IMG/VR virus record: IMGVR_UViG_3300035034_001303
Location: 1-29,286 of that record
Reading direction: 5' to 3' (one strand)
From: a virus
Length of the DNA stretch: 29,286 nucleotides
The notes beneath the pieces were generated by a model. That model searched no databases and was not told where the DNA came from. It saw nothing but the letters and a program-made list of their open reading frames with translations. A program made the translations under genes and the position numbers. Positions 14,802-22,196 of this stretch are shown here, piece after piece (positions within the stretch are counted from its first letter, which is position 1; the number at the start of each line of letters is the position of its first letter).

Positions 14802-17113
14802 CAGCTAAAGATCCTTCCTGCTGGTTTAAAGTAAGGGACCATTGCATGTATTCTCAATGGCTGATTGACCTTACCATCGTCAAAGTCTTCCTCTGCTTGA
14901 TAGATCCGCATAGTGTGAATTTTACCTACTGAACCAACATATATCCGTTTCCATATCTTACTTTGTCCATCGCCTGGCAAGCTAAGTATTGTCTCTTGAT
15001 AGAAGGTATTGAAAGTCGGTGTAATCTTGTTGTTTAAGTAGAATTGCACCCTGAATTTAGTATTTTCATTAGCTGATACAAGGAAATCTACATAGCCAAA
15101 CCTTGCTAACTGACCTTCTTCTACAAATGGATTAAAATCTTTGGTAATCACCTCAAACAAGCAGTTGATAGGGATGCCTTCCATATCAGTAATTTGAGAG
15201 CCTTCTCCAAGTTTATACACATTTCCAGCATGATCACCACCAAGGCTTATTAAAGCTCCTATAGATTGAGAGTAAGATCCCCAAGTATCTAAAGAATCTC
15301 CCCAATCATAATAGTTATTTCCCCAAGTATCTGAAGCTGTGATTCTACCATAACCAAGAACGCTAAATGGAAACTTGTAAATAGCATAAGTTCCATCTAA
15401 GTAATTAAAAGCTAGTACATTATCAGCTCTTTGAATACCACCAGATTTGTCATAAGCTTTGTAACAAAGCCATCCCTCTTTAAATTCATCGAATCTTTCA
15501 CCGTAGCATTGACCGATACTACTTTGAGAGATTGAAGGCACTGGCATTTGCTCATCAATTCTAAGATTCAATGTAAAGTCTGGTATGATTTCATCTGCTC
15601 TAGTTACATTAACCCCATCAGAACTAACAATTGCATCAGAGCCGATAGAAGAGAACCATGAATCATAGTTAATAGCAGAGAAGTTAGCGTCGCATCTCCA
15701 TAAAGAGTTAGTCGAATCCCATCTAAAAGGGCTAAATGCATCTTGCGTATAGCGAAATACCCTTTCAGAATTACTAAATCTAACAATAAGATCTGTGTTA
15801 ATATCGCTAATTGCTACTATTTTTTGAGAAGTTGTAGCAGGAAGGAACTCGTTGTTTGTAAAATTCAAAGGACTTCCAGCAGTTGACCAGAAGATATTGT
15901 TTAGTTGAGGAGCACCTTGAAAATAAATCGAAACGAGTAAAAGCCTCTCTCTTTGCAAAGATAAGTGCAATACTCTAGTGATATCGTATGGCGCTACAGT
16001 GTTTGGTTTAGCACTAGTATTGGTATTCAGGAACTTCACACAACTGCCTTCGTAATACCTAGGCTGATCTATGTTGTTTGTGATAAACGCATTGCCTTGG
16101 TAGTTAACCACGCTAAAGAAGTCCGAGAAGTCTCCTGTAAATGTATCACCTTGCACGCAACCAGAGAAAAGCATTGTATCAGTAGCTGGCCTAGCAACAG
16201 CAAATTCCATTCTCCATTCACCAGTGCTATAGTTTATATAACTATTGCTTCCTGAGAAAAGAACACTCTCTAATCTACCTGCTCCACTATCTGTTATCGT
16301 ATCAATCAATGTCGCTGTTTCTGCACTAGAATCGAATAACTGAAATGAGACAGATCCTGGCACAAGACCTGCTGTTACAGTTCCTGTTACAACTTGTGTC
16401 GATCCGTTGAATCCTGTAGTAATTCCAAGTTCTTGAATCTCGTGTGGTAATTCTGTAATACCATAATCAAGTTGCTGTAATACAGACATTTCTCCAGTTA
16501 ATGTCACCAGTTTACCAACTCTTCTAGTATTAAATACCAGAACATCTTGGCTTCCATTATTATCCATGTAAGGCTTAATTCCCATGATATCAGTATCGCC
16601 AGGAAGAGCGTCAGACTCGCGATCGTAAAACAAAATGACTGTATTGTATTGTATACCAGAATGCGTTAAGTTTGAAGGTGGTGTGTTAAATGTGACAGTT
16701 ACGTAACCTGCTGGCTGTGCTGCTACAGGAACATTTGCTATATAGTTAATTGTACCTGAACCTCCACCAGTGCTTGTTAAAACACCATTGCCATTATCAG
16801 TAAATATTTCTCTTATGCCAGGACCACCACCAAGTTTAGCTTGTATAACTGTATTTGCTGTTGTCGGTACATAAGGTAATACAGTGGTGAATGTTTGATT
16901 AACGCCATCAATTAACCCAGTCATTTGCACTGTGTCACGATAACTCATGTTTGAGATTTTATTGTATCCACCAATTTTCTCTACAACACCACGATACAAA
17001 TGAGCATTATTAAGCACTTGAAACGCATCTCTTGGAAGTAGCCACGGTTCTAGCGCTTCATCGAAACCAGTCCTGAAATTCGAAATAGGAAAGCCTTGAT
17101 ATTCTTTTGCCAT
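14801..17113 (-). CDS. P22 gp10-like tail hub / stabilization protein
   Basis: A 770-aa beta-rich protein. The core (330-770) has repeated blade-like segments, for example FSNSERVFRYTQDAFSPFRW, and ends RIHAMVPYFKPAGRIF, a motif recurrent in podovirus hub proteins that close the head-tail channel after packaging. Two inserted beta modules (about 66-160 and 231-320) share 'PxxPGSV...DxGxGxL...INYxTG' with each other and with the adaptor at 17707-18657. The N-terminus (GFRTGFDEALEPWLLPRDAF-like) is also typical. The assignment to gp10 is by pattern and position. Confidence 0.65.
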   Translation of the reverse strand: MAKEYQGFPISNFRTGFDEALEPWLLPRDAFQVLNNAHLYRGVVEKIGGYNKISNMSYRDTVQMTGLIDGVNQTFTTVLPYVPTTANTVIQAKLGGGPGIREIFTDNGNGVLTSTGGGSGTINYIANVPVAAQPAGYVTVTFNTPPSNLTHSGIQYNTVILFYDRESDALPGDTDIMGIKPYMDNNGSQDVLVFNTRRVGKLVTLTGEMSVLQQLDYGITELPHEIQELGITTGFNGSTQVVTGTVTAGLVPGSVSFQLFDSSAETATLIDTITDSGAGRLESVLFSGSNSYINYSTGEWRMEFAVARPATDTMLFSGCVQGDTFTGDFSDFFSVVNYQGNAFITNNIDQPRYYEGSCVKFLNTNTSAKPNTVAPYDITRVLHLSLQRERLLLVSIYFQGAPQLNNIFWSTAGSPLNFTNNEFLPATTSQKIVAISDINTDLIVRFSNSERVFRYTQDAFSPFRWDSTNSLWRCDANFSAINYDSWFSSIGSDAIVSSDGVNVTRADEIIPDFTLNLRIDEQMPVPSISQSSIGQCYGERFDEFKEGWLCYKAYDKSGGIQRADNVLAFNYLDGTYAIYKFPFSVLGYGRITASDTWGNNYYDWGDSLDTWGSYSQSIGALISLGGDHAGNVYKLGEGSQITDMEGIPINCLFEVITKDFNPFVEEGQLARFGYVDFLVSANENTKFRVQFYLNNKITPTFNTFYQETILSLPGDGQSKIWKRIYVGSVGKIHTMRIYQAEEDFDDGKVNQPLRIHAMVPYFKPAGRIFS

Positions 17114-17691
17114 TAGTTACCTATAGCCATCCAATAAAAGCCTGTATATTGAGCGGAACTACCTCTATCGAAATACCATTTGAATTGAGAAGTTGTAGGG
17201 GTAGCACTACCACCACTTGTTATCCTTTGAATACTTACAATAGCTCTGGCGCTAGGCACTGTACCCCCATAAGTTGGAGTTCCTGAGACATTAAAACAAG
17301 CTGTTGGAAATGCGGTTGAAAATGAAGTTGTGCCACTACCAGTACTAGTTTTAGAAACAAAACCCCATTGAATAAGAACCTTACCAATCCATTGAAACCC
17401 ACCAGTCCCAGTAGTTCCTTCGGAAAGCTTACATTGCTCACCTGAATTATCTAAGAACATAGCATTTCCGCCAGAAACATAGTACATTCCGTTGGTACCT
17501 GCTGGAAGAGAAGGAGATCCACCTAAGTTGGACATCGAAGCTTTTTTATGATATGTAAGAGATGGATTTGAAGCATTGAAATTATGCTCAAGGTTAATTG
17601 CTGTCTGCAAATGCGTAAAGTTACCCTGAATCGGTACAGTTGTTTCAGCTATAGTATTGTTTAATTGCGGTATGTTTTGATTGTAAACCAT
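17113..17691 (-). CDS. Tail fibre protein with gp53-like C-terminal domain
   Basis: A 192-aa protein. The N-terminal part contains NIPQLNNTIAETTVPIQGNF, an adaptor-like region that may attach to the hub. The C-terminal part (WIGKVLIQWGFVSKTSTGSG ... FSTAFPTACFNVSGTP ... FKWYFDRGSSAQYTGFYWMA) matches the gp53-like fibre tip domain with its conserved IQWG, FPTxCFxV and GFYWMAIG. It is likely a second receptor-contacting fibre. It overlaps the hub gene by one base. Confidence 0.75.
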   Translation of the reverse strand: MVYNQNIPQLNNTIAETTVPIQGNFTHLQTAINLEHNFNASNPSLTYHKKASMSNLGGSPSLPAGTNGMYYVSGGNAMFLDNSGEQCKLSEGTTGTGGFQWIGKVLIQWGFVSKTSTGSGTTSFSTAFPTACFNVSGTPTYGGTVPSARAIVSIQRITSGGSATPTTSQFKWYFDRGSSAQYTGFYWMAIGN

Positions 17692-17706
17692 TATAGACCT
17701 GTATTG

Positions 17707-18657
17707 TTAAAATCTTGGAACTGAGCGCTCGTACATATACTCTTCATATGTATCTTGCATGCTCACGTCTTTGTATCTGTTATATTGAACTAAGATCTCT
17801 TGGTACTGATCCATTTGGTTTAAATCGGCAAAGATCTCTAGTGATGCACCGTAAGCTATCAATGGTCCAAGGTCTGCACGAAATGGCACATCAGTGTATA
17901 TCGTGATTTCATTCTCTATTATGAAATTATCTAGACTGAATGGCGCTGGTACTTGAATACCTTCCATAGTGATTTTATACACTGTATCTGGCACTGGTCG
18001 AAGTTCGAATACCTTGTTATCGTCTCTAGTAGTCTGAATTGCATTAGATAAAGGCTTCTGCTCGTAATACAGAATTGCTCTAGGTCTATTAGCTTGGTAT
18101 GTCTGATATGAAGCGGTGATGGTTGTATTTGCAGCAGGTATAGATAAGAAAGCTAGATTAGTGACGCTACCCGTAAGATAATCGATACTACCGCTAGCAG
18201 GAGCAATAAAGCCTCCAGATCCGTTATCTTGAGCGGTTTGGGTGCCATCTGTGACATATAAACTCCCTGGTAGAATAGGATAAGCTGAAACAGGAAATGA
18301 AAAGCTGTTGTTCGTGCCATCACCCGTTGCTACTGATTGCTTATTGTATTTGTCTTGAAAGTCTGAGAAGAAGGTGTCTGGTGAAAGGTACCAATCCATC
18401 AGAAATCCATCGGCAGAAACTCTTGGATTCAACGTCTGGAACTCTTCTACTGGACCTTTGTATTTAGACTGACCTGCTTCTGTAAAAAACGAGAAGTAAG
18501 TATAGCCCCAGAAGATTTTAAGCTCCTTGGGCAATACGTATTGATAGAACTTATTTGCATAGTCTAAAATCGTGGCACTAGATAGCATCGATTCATCTAC
18601 GCGTCCTGTAGTTGCTCGTATCTTAGCTTCTATTTGCGAATAGTTCCATGTCGACAT
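17707..18657 (-). CDS. Head-to-tail adaptor / tail-tubular-like protein
   Basis: A 316-aa protein. Residues 1-60 (IEAKIRATTGRVDESMLSSA, ILDYANKFYQYVLPKELKIF) and the last 70 residues with helices (ADLNQMDQYQEILVQYNRYK) resemble the adaptor next to the tail hub in podoviruses of this kind. A beta module is inserted at about 108-190 (ILPGSLYVTDG, DNGSGGF, GSIDYLTGSV), also present twice in the hub. It is followed 15 nt later by the fibre gene. The match to P22 gp4 or T7 gp11 is functional inference, not sequence identity. Confidence 0.6.
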   Translation of the reverse strand: MSTWNYSQIEAKIRATTGRVDESMLSSATILDYANKFYQYVLPKELKIFWGYTYFSFFTEAGQSKYKGPVEEFQTLNPRVSADGFLMDWYLSPDTFFSDFQDKYNKQSVATGDGTNNSFSFPVSAYPILPGSLYVTDGTQTAQDNGSGGFIAPASGSIDYLTGSVTNLAFLSIPAANTTITASYQTYQANRPRAILYYEQKPLSNAIQTTRDDNKVFELRPVPDTVYKITMEGIQVPAPFSLDNFIIENEITIYTDVPFRADLGPLIAYGASLEIFADLNQMDQYQEILVQYNRYKDVSMQDTYEEYMYERSVPRF

Positions 18658-19055
18658 TAGACCCTCTCACAAACGAAATGTGTCTTATAACCAGCAACGT
18701 AGATCTCGGGAACACCTTCAGAATTTCTACGGTACTTCTCAAAGTTTTCTCTACATCCCTCTAAGCTTTTAATAACTTCCATGGGCAATGTGTACTGCTG
18801 TCCATCAACCAATTTGTATTGCTTAAACGGATGAGTCTTGCTTGAATGGTGAAATTCTAATACATGTCCTGGATCTCTTTGATTTCTAAAAGTGATCTTC
18901 TCCATGTGTGGAATCTCTTCTACAATAACAACTTCATCTTCTTTTAATTCTTTTTTGACTTGATCCATGGGCTCATCTGCTGGGCCACTCAAATGTTTTT
19001 CTTGAAGCTCCTCTACAGGAACCTTCTTTTCAGGTCTTTTTACTCTTAATACCAT
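18657..19055 (-). CDS. Conserved phage virion-assembly protein
   Basis: A 132-aa protein. The N-terminal 45 residues are acidic and likely disordered. The C-terminal part EKITFRNQRDPGHVLEFHHS, SKTHPFKQYKLVDGQQYTLP and MEVIKSLEGCRENFEKY match a pattern shared by small proteins beside capsid and adaptor genes in many podoviruses (INFxNQRDPGxxLEFxxxSKTHP). The role is not known to me; a head-completion or connector protein is the natural guess. Start/stop overlap with the adaptor gene (TAATG). Confidence 0.65.
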   Translation of the reverse strand: MVLRVKRPEKKVPVEELQEKHLSGPADEPMDQVKKELKEDEVVIVEEIPHMEKITFRNQRDPGHVLEFHHSSKTHPFKQYKLVDGQQYTLPMEVIKSLEGCRENFEKYRRNSEGVPEIYVAGYKTHFVCERV

Positions 19056-19084
19056 GTTATTTCTCTTTTATTAATTAGTTAAAC

Positions 19085-19435
19085 TTACATTAAATTCATC
19101 AAGCCTGCTGGCTCTGTAGCCGTTGCAGGAAATGAAACAATGTCTATCTGTCCTGAGCTAATGTAATTTTGAAAATAAGTCGTATCTACTGGTTTAAAAG
19201 AGAGGTCGTACAGGTCGAAAGTCATAGAATCAGCATCAAAATTGCCTATGATGAACCGTTTATCATTCAGCTGGCGCATACCACTTGTATTAGTTATTGT
19301 AATGGTTTGACCTAGGGCAACAGGATATGTATTTAGATCGTCAACCGATTCTAAAGTAACTGTGCCTGGTTTAGACTGAGTGATATTGGTGATGTTATAG
19401 ACTGTTCTTAAAGGAAACCCTTGTATCGGCGTCAT
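19085..19435 (-). CDS. Virion protein with FCCH-like beta domain
   Basis: A 116-aa protein: VYNITNITQSKPGTVTLESV, ITITNTSGMRQLNDKRFIIG, FDLYDLSFKPVDTTYFQNY. This is a small beta domain resembling the ubiquitin-activating-enzyme FCCH-type domain found in phage structural proteins. It is clearly paralogous to residues 92-185 of the next gene upstream. A capsid-decoration role is likely from its place behind the capsid gene. GGAG precedes the ATG, and the 21-bp palindrome abuts that site, so an RNA hairpin may influence translation. Confidence 0.6.
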   Translation of the reverse strand: MTPIQGFPLRTVYNITNITQSKPGTVTLESVDDLNTYPVALGQTITITNTSGMRQLNDKRFIIGNFDADSMTFDLYDLSFKPVDTTYFQNYISSGQIDIVSFPATATEPAGLMNLM

Positions 19436-19443
19436 TATTCTCC

Positions 19444-19464
19444 AATGTAAAGCGGCTTTACATT
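19444..19464. repeat. 21-bp perfect palindrome, copy 2
   Basis: Identical to 1371-1391 over all 21 bases. Here it lies just upstream of the ribosome binding site of the 116-aa gene and behind the hairpin that follows the 240-aa gene. In the leftward transcript it would form a 9-bp hairpin ending 1 nt before GGAG. Confidence 0.85.
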
Positions 19465-19476
19465 CAAATTTACATC

Positions 19477-19502
19477 CGAGAGGAAGTGACAGCTTCCCCT
19501 CG
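19477..19502 (-). other. Hairpin after the 240-aa decoration-like gene
   Basis: In the minus-strand transcript CGAGGGGAAG pairs with CTTCCTCTCG across a 6-nt loop: ten base pairs with one G-U. It lies about 40 nt past the gene's stop. Without a T tract it may be a partial terminator or an mRNA 3'-end protector, leaving high capsid and decoration mRNA relative to downstream genes. Confidence 0.55.
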
Positions 19503-19542
19503 TTTGTGTGATTAGCTATTCAGCGTCTGTTGGACAGACTTT

Positions 19543-20265
19543 CTAGTACCCTGTTGGAGTCTCATAAAAAGCTTCCCAAACCAGAACATCTCCATCTGCA
19601 CCAAGCACTCCTGCACCAAGAGATAGCCCTTGATATCCTTCATCTAACTGAAGACCTGCTGGAGTTGCTGGAGTTAACACCTGACCATTAATCGGGTTAA
19701 GTACTGGAGCCATAGGAGGGTATGAAATAACATCCATTTGACCGCCAGAAACATAAGTACCTAAAACAGTAGTGTTAACAGGTTTACCAAAAGTATCGTA
19801 CAAGCTAAATGTACTACCACTTAGGTTTGAAACAACAAATCGCTTAGTATTGATATCTTTCATCCCTACAACGCTAGACATTGTGAATGTCATTCCATTT
19901 ACCAAAGGCAATGAATTAGTAGGTTGAGGAGAATCAACTGTTACGACACCTGGATTTGCAGAGCTGATATTAGTAACTGTATAGACAGTGTTTTTCCAAT
20001 CTGCACCAATTACAACTTCTGAAATACCTGTAGTTGCAAGCAATGAACGAACTGGAGCACCAGCTGTATATGTATCGATAATAGCAGTTGCTTGAGGACT
20101 AGTATCTCTAAACCATTGAGAGTAGGCTACACCAGCTGCTGGAGCTGCGATTGTCTTAGTGTAGTTAGTAATAGTGAACCTATCTGGAACAAAGCCCAAA
20201 GGAAGTGTCACTCCACTTGCAATTAAAGCAGTGGTTGAATTGATTTTACCTTTTCTGTATTGCAT
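19543..20265 (-). CDS. Capsid-decoration-like virion protein
   Basis: A 240-aa beta-rich protein immediately downstream of the major capsid gene (12 nt). Residues 1-90 contain INSTTALIASGVTLPLGFVP, common in phage head proteins; residues 92-185 repeat the FCCH-like domain of the 116-aa neighbour (VYTVTNISSANPGVVTVDSP, MKDINTKRFVVSNLSGSTFS); the end is Gly/Leu-rich (YQGLSLGAGVLGADGDVLVW). AGGGGATAT precedes the ATG. Probably an abundant head decoration or capsid-fibre protein. Confidence 0.6.
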   Translation of the reverse strand: MQYRKGKINSTTALIASGVTLPLGFVPDRFTITNYTKTIAAPAAGVAYSQWFRDTSPQATAIIDTYTAGAPVRSLLATTGISEVVIGADWKNTVYTVTNISSANPGVVTVDSPQPTNSLPLVNGMTFTMSSVVGMKDINTKRFVVSNLSGSTFSLYDTFGKPVNTTVLGTYVSGGQMDVISYPPMAPVLNPINGQVLTPATPAGLQLDEGYQGLSLGAGVLGADGDVLVWEAFYETPTGY

Positions 20266-20277
20266 GATATCCCCTTG

Positions 20278-20448
20278 TTATAAGCGTTGAGTAGACAATA
20301 GACGTGTAATCCAGTTGTCACACAATAAGCGTGTTGCAAAAGGATATTTATAACCTACTGAGCCTCTTTGGTTTAATGGATCAGATGTTCCAGCAGAACC
20401 TAAAGGTTTAACTACAAACTCTGCTTCTTTGCTTCCTAGCTTTACAAC
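20278..20448 (-). CDS. Major capsid protein, exon 3 (56 codons and stop)
   Basis: Residues 259-314 of the spliced protein, beginning VVKLGSKEAEFVVKPLGSAG and ending with TSDPLNQRGSVGYKYPFATR and a short tail. DPLNQRxSVGxK is the C-terminal signature of the N4-gp56-like capsid family. It lies too short and without a start codon for ordinary gene finding. The 5' boundary is set by the intron end ...CAGATTG and by the need to keep frame with exon 2; the join gives QEAYG|VVKLG, which fits capsids of this family. Confidence 0.85.
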   Translation of the reverse strand, partial: VVKLGSKEAEFVVKPLGSAGTSDPLNQRGSVGYKYPFATRLLCDNWITRLLSTQRL

Positions 20449-20678
20449 CAATCTGTTACTTTAATGACCTATTTCTAGGCGGAGTGACCTCTTCGGATCT
20501 CTCTCACTATGTTTCCATAATGTTCAGACTATCGCTTCCCTTTCGGGTCTCTGGACTTAGTCGTTCAGGCTGCACGGTTTCCCTGCTTGCCCCTTGTTGT
20601 CCTCGTCTTTACGTTAGGATGTCCAAGTCAATCACCAAAGATTTTAATACGGCATTAGGCAGCTAAAACCTGTTGTTC
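20449..20678 (-). ncRNA. Group I intron 2 in the major capsid gene (230 nt, ORF-less)
   Basis: Minus-strand elements in order: P1 between exon ATACGGT (20685-20679) and guide GCCGTAT (20653-20647), seven pairs with the required U-G at the splice site; P3 TGGAC/GTCCA; P7 GACTA (20562-20558) with TAGTC (20531-20527); P8 CCC-GAAA-GGG (20547-20538) between the P7 strands; a P9 hairpin TATG-GAAA-CATA (20519-20508); terminal G at 20449. The P3-P8-P7 order and the U-G at the 5' site are defining for group I. Subgroup not determined. Confidence 0.88.
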
Positions 20679-21191
20679 ACCGTATGCTTCTTGTCCTAGA
20701 ATAATACTATTATAGACAGGTACTGCATCATTAGTTGCGTAACCATTAGTAGATAACAACCATCGTACATTGTTTGTCGAACCCCACTCTGCTTCCAACG
20801 CATCCATTGGATTTGGATAGTTAGCTGCGCTTAAGAAATCAGCACAAGCTTCAAGGTCCGGTTGCAATTCTACAGGCATAAAGCCCCAGTAACTACTTCT
20901 CACTGGACTTGTCGCAAATCGGTTTTCACCCTGAATTGGTTTTGTCATCAAGCGCGCATTGCCTAGTCGCAGTGCTCTAACAGCATTTTTGATATCGGAA
21001 GTAGTGATCTCAGTTGGAGTTCCACCGTTGATACCATTACTGCAGGAAATAGATGAAGCAGTTGCAACCATCATATTTCTGATCAATGTATCGATTGTCA
21101 ATCCTAGTTGCAGTGACAATACTCTTGTTGCTTCGTTAAGCACTCTATCTTGTACTGTGAACTGTACTTGATCTGTTAAAACTACAAAATT
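20679..21191 (-). CDS. Major capsid protein, exon 2 (171 codons)
   Basis: Residues 88-258 of the spliced protein: NFVVLTDQVQFTVQDRVLNE, then LGLTIDTLIRNMMVA and GFMPVELQPDLEACADF with ILGQEAYG at the end. These are the central motifs of N4-gp56-type major capsid proteins. The frame has no bacterial start codon of its own except a TTG in the intron. Both ends agree with group I splice rules (G before it, T at its end) and its length of 513 nt is a multiple of three. Confidence 0.9.
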
Positions 21192-21920
21192 CAATATGTT
21201 ACGACAACTTGCGTTGCGGGAACCTTGCTTCGAAGATTCCTCTACCCCTTTCGTAAGTAGATCAGACTATCACTTCCACCTCTCGATGGCTCTTGGGTTT
21301 AGTCGTTGCGGCTGCTCCTACAGCATTGAGCTCACGGCCTATTAGCCAGTGTCTCTCCCTGCGTAGTAGTTCTTCAGGATCTACACCTTTTTGTCTGGAA
21401 TAAGGATTTTCCCATCCGTCAAAAAGATCTATAATGTTTTTCATTTGCCTACACTTAACCTTTGAATAAGGTAAAAGCTTTTTACAAACTTGGTAGATAT
21501 GTTCTTTTTTATGAACTGTCCACCTAAACATTGGTTGATTTGTTGGTCTATCCTTTCGAACGCCTTCATCTCTCAATATACCAACGCCTAATGTATTGAA
21601 TATAAATTCTAAAGGTTCTTTCTGAACCATTCCTATTCGTATAACAGCATAATACACAGGATTTTTACGATTAGTCTGTCGTAAAGTTTCTTTTGTATCT
21701 GCTTTTAATACGCAATAAGATCCTTCTCCATCCATTAGACCTGCTATATAAGCTAGATCAAGCGCTTGCCTCTGGTTTCCATGCATAAATATCTCTCTAA
21801 TTTAACAAAGTTTCCGTAAGATATTATATTAAAAGAGAATTCATGTTTAGGGTTTCCATGTAATTACCATGAGTTTTACAACGGCATTTAGGCTGCGAGC
21901 ATGTAGATCTCTTCTTGTTT
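21192..21920 (-). ncRNA. Group I intron 1 in the major capsid gene (729 nt) carrying a LAGLIDADG ORF
   Basis: The exon ends ...TACGGT and the guide GCCGT lies about 32-36 nt into the intron, giving P1 with U-G at the splice site. P7 is GACTA (21304-21300) with TAGTC (21269-21265); a P9-like hairpin TCTAC/GTAGA follows at 21261-21241; the intron ends CATATTG. The first 50 nt resemble those of intron 2 (an AACAA start, GC-GCC-TAA, TGCCGT, TAAAA), so the two are relatives. P3-P6 were not fully resolved because they are read as part of the endonuclease gene. Confidence 0.87.
21262..21786 (-). CDS. LAGLIDADG homing endonuclease encoded in intron 1
   Basis: A 174-aa protein with one LAGLIDADG motif, LAYIAGLMDGEGS (11-23), where G20 E21 supply the usual metal-binding acidic residue; such single-motif enzymes act as homodimers. 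The remainder (FRWTVHKKEHIYQVCKKLLP, CRQMKNIIDLFDGWENPYSR) fits the fold. It should cut intronless capsid alleles at the insertion site and so spread intron 1. Its last 14 codons (TTKPKSHREVEVIV) cover both P7 strands and P8 of the ribozyme, and its TGA directly follows P7. GAGAGA lies upstream of the ATG. Confidence 0.88.
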   Translation of the reverse strand: MHGNQRQALDLAYIAGLMDGEGSYCVLKADTKETLRQTNRKNPVYYAVIRIGMVQKEPLEFIFNTLGVGILRDEGVRKDRPTNQPMFRWTVHKKEHIYQVCKKLLPYSKVKCRQMKNIIDLFDGWENPYSRQKGVDPEELLRRERHWLIGRELNAVGAAATTKPKSHREVEVIV

Positions 21921-22181
21921 ACCGTACCATTTCACTTGTGTACTGAAGTCAGTAACACTTAATGCATCGCCTGGAGGAGTTGTTCCGTCCTGAATAGGCA
22001 CTGTAGCAGCAGTTAATGTGCTGTAGCGTCTGAAGATCATTTGATCGCCAGAGTTCAAAGGAATTGTTCGCTTCTGTGCAAACATATCGTAAATGTAATA
22101 AGGTCTTGCAAGTGTCAGTAAGAGACGGTCAAAGTATGTCCGTACTTCTGGTGGTACTTGCGCGGTTGTGGTAATTGGCAT
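21921..22181 (-). CDS. Major capsid protein, exon 1 (87 codons)
   Basis: Residues 1-87 of a 314-aa capsid protein, starting MPITTTAQVPPEVRTYFDRL and ending STQVKWYG. Read without splicing it would continue ten codons into the intron (KQEEIYMLAA) and stop. Cutting after GGT (21921-21923) and joining to exon 2 gives KWYG|NFVVLTDQVQ, matching the 'YGxFvxLTDxvq' motif of N4-gp56-type capsids. The scaffold gene directly upstream and decoration-like genes downstream support the role. GGATAG precedes the ATG. Confidence 0.9.
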
Positions 22182-22196
22182 ATCTATCCATGTTGA

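Noticed and set aside
20655-21194. Capsid exon 2 as an independent gene starting at TTG
   Set aside because: The TTG lies in the intron end and the last seven codons are intron; the product would lack both ends of the capsid fold.
21888-22181. Exon 1 as a complete 97-aa protein
   Set aside because: The last ten codons are read from intron 1; the capsid motif is completed only after splicing.
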